DNA from: Candidatus Cybelea septentrionalis
GTDB lineage: Bacteria > Vulcanimicrobiota > Vulcanimicrobiia > Vulcanimicrobiales > Vulcanimicrobiaceae
NCBI GenBank assembly: GCA_003158175.1
Contig: PMHJ01000015.1
Coordinates: 31,731-93,106, forward strand
Direction of reading: 5' to 3'
DNA length: 61,376 bases
The notes below the pieces were generated by a model, which ran no database searches, was not told the DNA's origin, and saw nothing but the letters and a program-made list of their open reading frames with translations. How positions within the stretch are numbered: the first letter of the stretch is position 1; every line of letters begins with the position of its first letter. Made by a program: the position numbers and the translations under genes. Positions 7,721 through 17,800 of the stretch are shown here, piece by piece.

Positions 7721-7832
7721 GTTGCGCTAAGGCTTGGCAAGCGATTGGGATACATGGGAGTGCCACCACGGGACAGTTCGACGAAGCACAAGATGCGCTC
7801 CGCAAAGAAACCATGCATGTTATACCGCTTAC

Positions 7833-8048
7833 ATGGGCGAGAGCGCGAAGAAGACGGCCGTAGACGCGTCTCAGTTCGAACAGGTGGTGGCGGCCCTCAT
7901 GATTATCGGGAAGGCCGAACTCGCTGAAATTATGACCGTCGCGAAGAAGCCACCAGTGGGTACCAAGCGGGGCGATAAGCCAGGGGCCCTAGCCAATGCT
8001 GCAACAAAAGTGCTGGCCCTTTCCAGCGAAAGCAGTTCACACATATGA
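7833..8048 (+). CDS. Small hypothetical protein
   Basis: 71 residues from ATG 7833. An in-frame start at 7734 would add a Cys/Arg-rich stretch that does not look like protein. The visible part has an amphipathic helix (FEQVVAALMIIGKAELAEI) and a basic, Gly/Pro-containing middle. No family is recognised and the ribosome-binding site is weak. Confidence 0.4.
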   Translation: MGESAKKTAVDASQFEQVVAALMIIGKAELAEIMTVAKKPPVGTKRGDKPGALANAATKVLALSSESSSHI

Positions 8049-8096
8049 TTTGGAATAGATGACCCAACCATGAGCGCCCATTAGGAGATTAGCGCG

Positions 8097-9066
8097 ATGT
8101 CGATCCTGAAAACTAGCCGCCTAGCGATCGCGAGCCTCGCCGTCATAGGCGGTTGCGCGGGCGGCGGTTCGCAACTGACCTCGGGCACGCAGCCCGTTGT
8201 CGTCAGCTCGATAGATGCGCACGGTGGCCGGCATTACACTTTCGTATCGGACTATCTCACTGGAGCCGTCGATGTTTTTAGCGGCACGCGGCAAATCGGG
8301 CAAATCACCGGTTTCAACGAGCCCGAAGGCCTGACCACCGATAGCTCCGGGAATCTGTATGTCGCCAATACCGATGGCCACGACGTCGAAGAGTTTGCGC
8401 CGTCTTACACCGGCGCTCCCATCGCGACGATTCCCGATCCCGACGGCCTGCCCACCGCCGTTGCGGTGACGCGCGGAGGTGTTCTGGCGGTTGTTAATAT
8501 CTGTAACGGGTCGCAATACTCCGGCTGCACGTTCCGATCGACGGCGCATTTCAACGCTAAGGGTCACTTCACGTCCCCGCGCGCCACGGTGCCGATCTTC
8601 CGAACCGGTCTTTCCGGCGCGTTCGATGATAGCGGGAACCTGTATGTCGGCGGTTTGAGTAAGTTCGAGCGGACACAGATCGGCGCGATCGTGGGCGGCT
8701 GCAGCGCTAAGTCGATTCTGGAGTTGACGCCGCAATATGCGATCAACTTTCCATCCGGAATCCAGATCGATACCAACGATAATGTCGCCATTCTCGATGG
8801 GTCGAGCGACCAGCTCGACATTTTTGCAGCCCCTACGAAAAACTCCAGGATGCTATCCCTTATTTCAACGCCCCCTGAACGATACGCAGCTTGCCGACAG
8901 TCTTGCGCTGACTAGCGATGGAAAGCGGTTCTACATTTCGGATTGGGCAAATCATCAAACGGAAGAATACGCCTATCCCGCAGGCGGCTCGGCGATCCGG
9001 ATCCTGCGCTCGGATCCTTCCTGTGATTGCGAGGGTGTTGGAGTCGCCCCTGCCGAATTTCCCTAG
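8097..9066 (+). pseudogene. Propeller lipoprotein with one frameshift
   Basis: The start is well supported (TAGGAGAT 8 bases upstream). A signal peptide leads to a lipobox-like IGGCAGGG. Propeller blades follow (HYTFVSDYLTGAVDVF, GLTTDSSGNLYVAN, ATIPDPDGLPTAVAV). At a run of five C (8871-8875) the frame is lost. Reading one base differently restores PLNDTQLADSLALTSDGKRF and further blade sequence to a stop at 9066. The full-length protein would be about 322 residues, like its relatives at 165 and 21817. As given, the product is cut to 272 residues with a foreign tail. A real +1 mutation or an assembly error in the C-run would look the same. Confidence 0.75.
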
Positions 9067-9546
<480 letters not shown>

Positions 9547-10091
9547 CAACTAGCTTGGGGAGAATAAGCTGGACAAACCTCCCCTTGACAATGGTAATAG
9601 CCTGATTCTGACGGAACGAAGGCGCCGACAACTCGCAGCTCTCTCCTGGATTGCGTTGCTCTTGCGGAGTGTCCCGATCGCCAAGCCTCACGGAGCCGTA
9701 GCCACTCGGAACAGCCCGCGGACGAAGGCCCTTCGCGGCACTAGTCGCGACGCTTCTCGTCCACGCATCGGAGTGAGTCCCGATATTTAGCTGCCGGGCT
9801 TCACTATGGCGTTCTTTGCATCGTTACTGCTCCCACTCGGGCAAGCGCTCTGCCGACCATGGCTGCGCCGGTCGCCATACTAAATCGATTGGGCGAGAAG
9901 ATTGCGATAGAAGGAACAGCCCGTTCCGAACGTCGCTGAGCTGCCAACCGCCCAAAACACGCTGCGCGCGCTCGCGCCGTTGGTCAGGATGACGCTGCGA
10001 CCCGTCGTCATCGTGAACGTTGACGCGATCTGGAACAGGAATACCGCGCCCGGGTGCCCGCGGGCACACGATAGATTACGGGGCATCGCCG
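9547..10091. other. Intergenic stretch with no recognised gene
   Basis: About 545 bases. A plus-strand open frame from about 9568 (LTERRRRQLAALSWIALLL) has slightly protein-like content but no start codon or ribosome-binding site, so I do not call it. The rest shows nothing I can identify. Confidence 0.4.
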
Positions 10092-10135
10092 GTCATCCTT
10101 CGGCCCCCGCGCTTCGCGCCTTCGCTCAGAATGAC
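10092..10135. repeat. REP-like inverted repeat after the lipoprotein gene
   Basis: The element starts GTCATCCTTCGG and ends CGCTCAGAATGAC, so its outer arms pair (GTCAT/ATGAC) around a G+C-rich centre. It is of the same 'TCATCCTGAGC...CGAAGG' kind as the repeats at 52807-52880 and 61359-61376. It lies just past the 3' end of the minus-strand gene at 10142 and may stabilise or end that transcript. Confidence 0.5.
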
Positions 10136-10141
10136 GTTGAG

Positions 10142-11350
10142 TCAGGGTCTTCCTTGAACGGTGAGAGTCTCGGAGCAGCAGTTGGGGGGAATGGTTTGAT
10201 TTCCGACTCCCCATAGCTGACCCGAAGGCAGTTTCGTCAGATTGAGCAGTTCGTTCTCTGCGGAGTTGTTGCTCGATTCCAGCGACGGAGGTCCCTGTTG
10301 CACCTTCCACGCTTTTCCGTTCCAGCGTTCGAAGAGACTGCGGAAGGTACCGCTCCCCGGATAATACGTCCAGGCTCCCACCGCCCAGACATCCTTCGGC
10401 GATTCGGCCGCCACGCCGTAGAGCGTGTTGTTGAGTATGTAGCTGCCTTTGGGATCTTTGTTTGGGCTCGGAACGAGCTTCCAGGAACCATTCCAATACT
10501 CGGTCACGGTTTGCGGCACTTGTTGTGCTTGGCTCGGCTCGCCGTATCCGACTGCCCAATAACGATCGCGCGAGACGGCGGTGAGGCCGTAAAACCCGGC
10601 GCTGTAAAAGCTGTTGACCGGTGGTTCATAGGTCCATGCCGAGCCGTTCCAATGCTCGGCAAAAAGAAACGAACTGATCGAATAGTAGGTGCCTATGGCC
10701 ATGACGTCATTGGGACCCGTGGCGGCAATCGAGGTAAGAATCGTTAGGCCATACGTATAAGCGGGAACGAAGCTCCAGGACGTTCCATTCCAGTGCTCGA
10801 GAATTGCTGAGAAGTTCCCTTCGCCCGCCGCCCACACGTTGTTCGAGGATATCGCGACGACCGAAAGCAGCTCGCCGTTGTTGTAAATATACGGCGTCGG
10901 AACGGCGCTCCACTTCTTGCCGTTCCAGTGTTCGGCCACAGCCTGATTATTTGGATACGGTGCATTGCCGACGGCCCAAGCGTCATTTGGCGAAACGGCC
11001 GCAACCCCATGGAGATACGTGTCGGCCGGCTCGTCCTTTGCAAAAGGAACGACCCTCCACTTTGACCCGTTCCAATGCAAGATCAAGCCGTGGTAGTACT
11101 CTTGCGTGCCTTGAGGGTAACAGCAAACGTCGCCGACGGCCCAGACGTCGTTGGGCCCCGTGCCGCTGACGCCATTGAGCTGGTCGTCGTACAGGCCATC
11201 GGTGCCCGGCGGAGCGTTGGGACTATCGACAACGGACCAAACGGATTGCCGCGTCAACGGCGACAGCAGCGCGGCGGGATTCTCCAGCGGCAAGGATCCT
11301 GCGCCGCTCGCGCACCCAGCAAGGAAAACGCAAAGGATCGTTCGTCTCAT
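10142..11350 (-). CDS. Secreted lipoprotein with repeated DVWAVG/EHWNG units
   Basis: 402 residues. A short signal peptide ends in a lipobox (FLAGC). The mature part is built from about seven units of 45-55 residues. Each contains a '(S/G)PNDVWAVG' segment followed by '(L/A)EHWNGxxWxxVP', a pattern of WD/kelch/tectonin-like propeller repeats common in secreted proteins of soil bacteria. It probably forms a beta-propeller on the cell surface; the ligand is unknown. The start is placed at the ATG that begins the signal peptide. The frame continues open upstream into a methyltransferase remnant, but that is unrelated. Confidence 0.72.
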   Translation of the reverse strand: MRRTILCVFLAGCASGAGSLPLENPAALLSPLTRQSVWSVVDSPNAPPGTDGLYDDQLNGVSGTGPNDVWAVGDVCCYPQGTQEYYHGLILHWNGSKWRVVPFAKDEPADTYLHGVAAVSPNDAWAVGNAPYPNNQAVAEHWNGKKWSAVPTPYIYNNGELLSVVAISSNNVWAAGEGNFSAILEHWNGTSWSFVPAYTYGLTILTSIAATGPNDVMAIGTYYSISSFLFAEHWNGSAWTYEPPVNSFYSAGFYGLTAVSRDRYWAVGYGEPSQAQQVPQTVTEYWNGSWKLVPSPNKDPKGSYILNNTLYGVAAESPKDVWAVGAWTYYPGSGTFRSLFERWNGKAWKVQQGPPSLESSNNSAENELLNLTKLPSGQLWGVGNQTIPPNCCSETLTVQGRP

Positions 11351-11482
11351 GGTGGCCCCAATCATAGCACCGCGAACGTCGCACAATTGTGTGAAGAAAA
11401 TCTGAAGGTCTTTGCGGCGCCAGAACCTAGCAACTTTGCACCTCGACTTTCGTTCAGAAGTCCGTCTTCGGGCCGGCCTTCT

Positions 11483-11830
11483 CATCTCATCCGCAATGAC
11501 GGCACGGCCGGCAAGCAAGAACGCTGTGTCAGCCACGTGAAGCGTCAAGTTCATGGCTCTTGTATCCGTTCGCGCAAAGATGAGTGCGAGACCGTTTTTA
11601 TGCTCCTGCATCCGGTCTAACCATGCGCCAACGTGTGGACCGTCGGGCGGATTGCACCAAACGAAGCCTTCCCACTGTTTGCTCAAGCCGTCGTCGGCTT
11701 CGGTGTAGTTAAGGGTGCCGATATCGAAGGGCCGAAGTTCGGACGCGCAGGGGTCGAGATCGAACGGTCCGAGGTCATAGATGACATCGGTTTTCGAAAA
11801 ACATAATGGACCTCGCTTGGGGTTCAGCGG
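11483..11830 (-). pseudogene. Remnant of a phage Dam-type DNA adenine methyltransferase
   Basis: Reading toward lower coordinates, the frame gives GPFDLDPCAS, then DDGLSKQWEGFVWCNPPDG and NGLALIFARTDTRAM and AFLLAGRAV. These match phage N6-adenine methyltransferases (Dam, PF05869 type), including the catalytic DPPY-like motif, here NPPDG. The usual residue is NPPYG, so the Tyr is changed to Asp. No ATG begins the frame and the expected C-terminal 'G-PSVLIAYG' part is missing. It therefore looks like a decayed gene and supports a phage origin for part of the island. Confidence 0.6.
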
Positions 11831-12211
11831 TTACGGCGATCGCGTTCGATCGCTTAGGGGTTAGCCGAGTGTCAGTGTCGCTGCGAGAAGCGGTCACGGC
11901 CCGGCATCAAGACGACCGTGCGACCCGTCTGAGCGTTGGAGCACTTCGGAAGTTCGTAAACCAGTGCAACGAAACTACATAAATCGACGATCGCGACGGT
12001 TGAGCCGCCCATAAAAGGCTGGCCCTAGCAAATCTTGAGCGTCGATAAAGAAGGCTCGAAGCAAGTCAGTGAAGGCCTTCACCGGTGACGTTACTTGTCT
12101 ACAACACAGACAAATGAATCCACATAGCACGTATTATCGTTCTGACAACGGATGCGGGCAACTGGTTATTAGCCCGCGCAGGCTCGCTTGCTTGAGGATT
12201 GAGGTAAAACG
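11831..12211. other. Upstream region of the first TonB receptor
   Basis: About 380 bases without a recognisable gene. It contains the palindrome cluster at 12069-12113. Near the gene there is a GCGGGC...GCCCGC hairpin (about 12154-12177) shortly before the ribosome-binding site GAGGATTGAGG. Confidence 0.4.
12069..12113. promoter_or_regulatory. Cluster of palindromes, possible operator
   Basis: Three inverted repeats lie close together: GTGAAGGCCTTCAC (12069-12082, perfect), TCACCGGTGA (12079-12088, perfect and overlapping the first) and TTGTCT-N7-AGACAA (12095-12113). They sit 100-140 bases upstream of a TonB receptor start, where repressors commonly bind. No regulator family can be named from the sequence. 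Confidence 0.35.
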
Positions 12212-14515
12212 ATGCTGGCGTCCCTCCTCTTCACCGTCGCCCTATCACCTACTCCCAGCCCCAAACCGAGTCCGAAACCGGTGATAAAAAGAGCGAACCG
12301 GTATCGCACGATCGGGCATGTTATTTCGCACGGCCGCAATCAAAATCTGGTTGGTAAAGTGCCTGCCGCCTCGATGGGATCGATCGACCAAGAGCAAATC
12401 AAGACGCGCCCCGTTCTGCGCCCGGGCGAAATCCTGGAGGCGATTCCCGGGCTGCTCATCAGCCAGCACAGCGGCGAGGGTAAGGCGAACCAATATTACC
12501 TGCGCGGCTTCCAGCTCGATCACGGCACCGACCTGGAGAGCACGATCGTGGGAACGCCGATTAACCTTCCGACTCACGCGCACGGCCAAGGATACTCCGA
12601 TATCAACTGGCTGATCCCCGAGCTCGTTAGCTACGTCGACTTCGAGAAAGGGCCCTACTATGCGTACAACGGCGATTTCTCCGCCGCCGGCGCGTACACA
12701 GTTTACTACAAGAATACACTACATGCGCCGCTGACGGAGCTTGGGATTGGAGATTATGGCTACGGAAACGTCCTCATCGCGGCTTCTCCACGCGTCGGTG
12801 CAGGAAACTTACTCTATGCATTCCAGGTTTACCACGACAACGGCTCGTTTATTCGCCCCGACGAATACGGAAAGTTCAACGGCGCATTACGCTGGAGCCG
12901 CTCCACTGCCAACACCAACTTCAGCGTTACCGGGATGGGATATCACGGGGCTTTTCAATCCAGCGATCAGATTCCGGAGCGGCTCGTGGCCGCGGGCGAA
13001 CTGAGCCCCTATGGCTTGATCGATCCATGGGATGGCGGCACGACGTATCGCTATTCGCTCGCGAGCCAATGGCAAGAGAGCGACGCTCGCGGAGCTACCC
13101 AAGTCAACGCGTTTGGGTTCCAACAGTATCTCAATCTCTTCTCCGACTTCACCTATTACTTAGACGACGCGACCGATTATTACAACGTCACGCGAAACCC
13201 GATCACCTGCACATCTGGGTACATAAACTGCAATCCTGGACCACTGCACGTCAACAGTTACATCTCGTACTGCCCGGCGAACGACGTTCCGGGTGCCGCA
13301 CACGCCCCACCGCACACGGTGACGCCGAATCCGTTCGTCTTCGCCTGCGGCGACCAACGCGAACAACTCGACCGGCGGTTCGTCTCAGGGCTCAATATTT
13401 CGCGGAGCCTCAATCCTAACGGCAGGGTTACGACGACCGCCGGGCTCGGTGTGCGCAACGACAACGTCCCCGAGGTTGGGCTCTTTCTCGGGCACGATCA
13501 AGTAGCGTATCCCGACGGCACGCTCAGTCTCGCGCACGTGGTCGAGCGCGATGCATACGCTTGGGTTCAGAGCCTCATTCGGGTAGGGCAGCGCCTGCAG
13601 TTCACTCCGGGGCTGCGCACGGATGTTTATGACTTCGACGTGGCCGACAGCGTCGGCGCTGACTCCGGCCGAGTCGTTTCGGGCATCGTTCTCCCGAAGT
13701 TCACCGCGGCGTATACCTTGTCGCCATATCAGGAGCTCTACGCGGACTGGGGACAGGGTTTTCATAGCAACGATGCGCGCGGAGTGACGGACACGCTCGA
13801 TCCCCAGACTCAAGTGACTTATAACTCCTTGGGACAACCGGTGCTCCAGAACCCGCCGCTGGTTCGCGCAGAAGGAACGGAGCTGGGTTATCGTTATTCG
13901 CGCGGCGGGTTGAACAGCACGATTTCTTTCTGGCAGCTGCATCTCAACTCGGAACTAATCTTCGACGGCGATGCCGGTGTAACGTACGCGGGAGGTCCCA
14001 CGATGCGGCGCGGCATCGAGTTTGCCAACTTCTACCAGCCCCTGCCGTGGCTGACGCTCGACGCCGATATTGCAACCTCGAACGCGCGTTTTCTCGACGA
14101 CCCCGACAATCAGGGAACGTACGTGCCGGAGTCGATCGACGCCGTCACGGCGGCCGGGGTCACGGTGGACCAGCCCAACTACGCTGCGAGCCTACGGCTG
14201 CGCTACTTCGGGCCCCGCGTTTTGGATCAAGAAGGTGACGCCGTCTCGGCGGCGTCGGTCACGTACGATGCCCAGGGGACGTGGAAGACGCACCGCGGAT
14301 ATGACCTCCAAGCGGACGTCTTTAACATCTTCAATGCGCAGACCAACGACGTAGAGTATTACTACCAGTCGTGGCTCCCGCAGGATGCCCGCAACCCTGC
14401 GTATGCGCGAAACCCTTTAATCAATCCGACCCTCGGGGGCGCTGGCGTGAGCGATTATTACTTTCATCCCGGCGAGAAGCGTACGGTGCGACTGACTTTC
14501 ATCACTCACCCTTAG
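12212..14515 (+). CDS. TonB-dependent outer-membrane receptor
   Basis: 767 residues. A short hydrophobic N-terminus and a Pro/Lys linker (SPTPSPKPSPKP) precede a plug domain (about 45-190). The plug has RPGEILEAIPGLLISQHSG, the pattern 'A-NQYYLRGFQLDHGTD' and GTPINLPTHAHGQGY. The rest forms a 22-strand barrel with the alternating aromatic and polar residues of such receptors. It would take up a metal chelate or other substrate using TonB/ExbBD energy. No CarboxypepD_reg domain is present. It ends in VRLTFITHP rather than the usual final aromatic residue. Translation is supported by GAGGTAAAACG-ATG. It converges with another TonB receptor. Confidence 0.88.
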   Translation: MLASLLFTVALSPTPSPKPSPKPVIKRANRYRTIGHVISHGRNQNLVGKVPAASMGSIDQEQIKTRPVLRPGEILEAIPGLLISQHSGEGKANQYYLRGFQLDHGTDLESTIVGTPINLPTHAHGQGYSDINWLIPELVSYVDFEKGPYYAYNGDFSAAGAYTVYYKNTLHAPLTELGIGDYGYGNVLIAASPRVGAGNLLYAFQVYHDNGSFIRPDEYGKFNGALRWSRSTANTNFSVTGMGYHGAFQSSDQIPERLVAAGELSPYGLIDPWDGGTTYRYSLASQWQESDARGATQVNAFGFQQYLNLFSDFTYYLDDATDYYNVTRNPITCTSGYINCNPGPLHVNSYISYCPANDVPGAAHAPPHTVTPNPFVFACGDQREQLDRRFVSGLNISRSLNPNGRVTTTAGLGVRNDNVPEVGLFLGHDQVAYPDGTLSLAHVVERDAYAWVQSLIRVGQRLQFTPGLRTDVYDFDVADSVGADSGRVVSGIVLPKFTAAYTLSPYQELYADWGQGFHSNDARGVTDTLDPQTQVTYNSLGQPVLQNPPLVRAEGTELGYRYSRGGLNSTISFWQLHLNSELIFDGDAGVTYAGGPTMRRGIEFANFYQPLPWLTLDADIATSNARFLDDPDNQGTYVPESIDAVTAAGVTVDQPNYAASLRLRYFGPRVLDQEGDAVSAASVTYDAQGTWKTHRGYDLQADVFNIFNAQTNDVEYYYQSWLPQDARNPAYARNPLINPTLGGAGVSDYYFHPGEKRTVRLTFITHP

Positions 14516-14771
14516 GTGAGTCGAGCGGGGCCCCATCTCTACTGAGTATCGCCGAGCCGTTGGTCGACCATATCGGGAGTCGCAAGCCATCCGCGACTAG
14601 TGACCGCTCAACGGTTGCCATATGGGTTGATGATGTTAGCAGAAGCTGGGCCACCCAAAGCCATTTCCAGCGCTAACAACGTAACAAGACGATTCATGAG
14701 GGGACTCCGTTCTTCGAGATAGTGAAACGTTTTGTGACTGGCGCCGCAACCAGTACGCCCGCAAGAACGAA

Positions 14772-14793
14772 GCCCCCGTCGTGCGACGGAGGC
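14772..14793 (-). terminator. Terminator of the large TonB receptor gene
   Basis: On the minus strand GCCTCCGTCGCACGACGGGGGC forms a G+C-rich stem with a 2-base loop, followed by a T-rich stretch (TTCGTTCTT). It lies about 25 bases past the stop of the gene at 14820. The rest of the 14516-14819 space between the convergent receptors shows no gene. Confidence 0.6.
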
Positions 14794-14819
14794 CTCGCAG
14801 CTCCTAAGCGCGTTATCGC

Positions 14820-17800
14820 TTACAGTCTGAGATTTGCCGTGAAGTAGAACTGGATCGGCGTTTTATACGAGCCGTTTAACGCCGAGACGATCGCAGGCCC
14901 CAGCTCCGGCTCATACGGGTACTTCCGGAACGGCTGGATCTGCGATCCATTATAGCCCGGCGGATTGACGATCGCGCCCGGCGTCCCGTATGGAGCGACG
15001 GGGTAGACCGTGCCCTGGACGTTGCTGTACCCGCAGATGTTGCCGTCGTTAAAGGTCCACGGCTCTTTCGTTCCGCCCCAACAGTAGTTGACGATGTTCG
15101 TCAGCGCGCCCACGAGCTGAATCCGCGGACTCACGTCGTAGGAGAGCTGCAAGTTGGCGATCAGCTCGTTGGGTTCCGTAAACGCGCCGATCGGATCGAA
15201 CACTCCCGTGTAGGGATTTGGGATATCGACGACGCCGGTGCACGTTGAGGCATTGTAACGATCGCCGGCACCCGCGAGCGGCGCGCAGACCGGCGTCCCC
15301 GAAGAAGTCGAAGTTGGCGGCCCAACGCTCGCCGGGTTGATTCCGCCTTCGGTGATCGGGATACCGTATTTTCCGCCACCCTGGAACTGTAGGGACGGCG
15401 TTATTGCGAACTTCTGGTGCTTGTAGTTCACTAGGAGCGTTCCGACGTACGGCGAGCCGAAGCCCTGCGCCGCTAGTCCGAGCGAGCCGGGGAACGTGTC
15501 GTAGGTCGGGAAGTTTTGACCAGTATTGACGAGCGTTTGGGGCGGGGCGTTCCAATACGGATTAGCGATGTCGCCGCTTGGACAGCGCCCGTTGGGGAGT
15601 CCCGCCACCGGGCTGCCGTATATCGTATAGCAGGCCTTGGCCGTCATCCCGTTTGTCGTGCTGCCGCCGCACATGGTATTCGCGCCGCCCGGATGCGTCG
15701 CGCAGTATTTCGTGTACGCATTGTACTGAGCGATCGAGTTGTTGATCGGCGCGAGTACCGTCGATCCCGACGCACCGGAGGCGATCGGTCCATAATGGAC
15801 GTAGGAGTTAGTGTAGGCGAACGATAGCAGTCCAGAGATACCGTCGCGCGAGAAGTCGCCCTTTTGCAGCTGGAACTCCACGCCTTCGCTGCGCTGGCTG
15901 CCGACGTTCAAGCCGGATACGAAGCCGTTTTGCGGGATCAGGAAGAACTGCTGGATCTGATCTTGGGTCTGCCGCAGAAACGGCGTGAGCTTGAACGACC
16001 AGTCGGTATTCTTTACACGATGCTCCCACGAGAGGTCGTAGTTGATGGACGTCGGCGGCAGAATCGGATATCCTGGACTATTGCGGCCGAACTGCAGGAA
16101 ATGCGATCCGATGTAATCCGCCAAGTCCTCTTGGCGAGTGTTGTACTGCTCGAAAGCGGTGTTAGGCGCTTCCGTATAGCGGCCGTAAGAGAAGCGGAAG
16201 ACATCGTTGGGATTCGACGTGTACGTTCCAGCAACGCGAGGCTGGTAGATATTGTATGTAAAGTTCGCTGGAGTGTTCTGCACGTTGGCCGTATGGCTTC
16301 CCGCCGGGCACGCTGCCCCCGGGGTTGGGTTCGCTTCCGGCGCTCCGCTCGAGTTGATCACGCAATTGTCTAAGTTGTATGCGTTGAACCAGAACTGCCG
16401 CGCCGCAGCCGAGCCGCCAAGGGGCGGCGTAGCCGTGTTCTGCCCGACGAAACCGAAGCTATCGAGCCGGATGCCGACGTTCAACAGCCACTTGTCAGTC
16501 GGACGGTACTGGTCGGTGATGGAGGCGCCGTAGAAGTTCGGGATGGTACCGCTGTAGGTACCATTGAGACCATTTTCGTCGAGCAGGTACGTGCATGCGG
16601 TGCCGGCGGACGGCTTACCCGGAATCGCGCAGTTTGCACCTGCGAGTGAGGGCACGCTGTAGCCCGGGCTTAGTGGGGTCTTGGTGAGGTCACAATTCAC
16701 GACGCCACTTTTCGGAGTGCTCGTGGTCGGGGCGTAACAGTACCCCGCGTAGGGGTCGTTCGCGTTCACGACGTTGGCGTAGTTGCCCTCACCACCCAGG
16801 TTATAGAAGCCGTTGTTATCGCGCACGATTCGCGCCGTTGTAAACGAACCCGCAACCGTGAGGAGATTCTGTTCGTTGATCTGATCTTGGAACTCGAGGC
16901 TGAGGCCCCGCGAGTGCGTGTTCAACTCGTAGTCGGGCGCGAGCGGACAGAAGAAGTAGCAAAAACCCGTGTTGTAGGGGCCATTGAGGAACCAGTCGCT
17001 GTAGAAAGTAAAGCCGTAGAGACGAAGAAACGCGGTCGAGCCGAAGTTCTTCGTGTACTGAATCTTCGTAATGGCGGTGTCGTTATACGAATTATCCGGC
17101 GATCCGGCCGGTATCGTGGAAGGGTTCGTCGGCGAGCCGACGTTGGTGCCATTGGGAAAACCGTAGGGCTTCACGCATCCCCCTAGGCTGTTGAGCCCCG
17201 TCGAGCTGAACGTTTTGCCGACGGACGATCCGCATCCCCAGGTGTAGGTGTTCGTGAACGTCACCGGGAGGGACGTCCCGTACGGAACGGCGCCGTTGGT
17301 CAGCGTGGATATCGTCTCGCCGTTGACGGCGTACATGCAATTGGCTCCCGATTGGGCGGCTTGCCCCGTGCAAAACGGTGAGGCGAAGGCATCGGCGCCG
17401 TAGTAGAACTGATTTTTCAGCGACTCATCGTCGTAAAGCAGCTGAATGTCGTCGCGACCCGCGTCGTTGCGATGCGGAATGGCGATGTGGAGGTTGACGA
17501 CCGTGTCGCGCCCGTAGATCGACGCCGTCCCGAGAGACGAGCCGTTGTTCGGCCAGTTAGTCGGTCCGAGCGGAAAATACGTATTGCCTAAGCCGCCGTA
17601 AAACAGCGACCAGCCCGGCGCAAACTTCTGGCTGTACGGGTTTGGGTTCCCGTCGATCGGGTTACCGACGATGCCCATTACCGGACCGAGCCAATTATCG
17701 TACTCGGAGCCGTTATTACCGTTGATGTAGCTGTACGATTGGTTCAGGCCGGCGATGCCGACGTAGTACGAGAAGAGACGGTCCGGGGTCGAGCCGCCTA

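Noticed and set aside
9568..9790. Small gene encoding LTERRRRQLAALSWIALLL
   Set aside because: There is no start codon or ribosome-binding site and no similarity to a known family.
10142..11686. A 514-residue methyltransferase-lipoprotein fusion
   Set aside because: The signal peptide and lipobox begin at 11350, and the methyltransferase part lacks its C-terminus and a good start. The open frame between them is chance.
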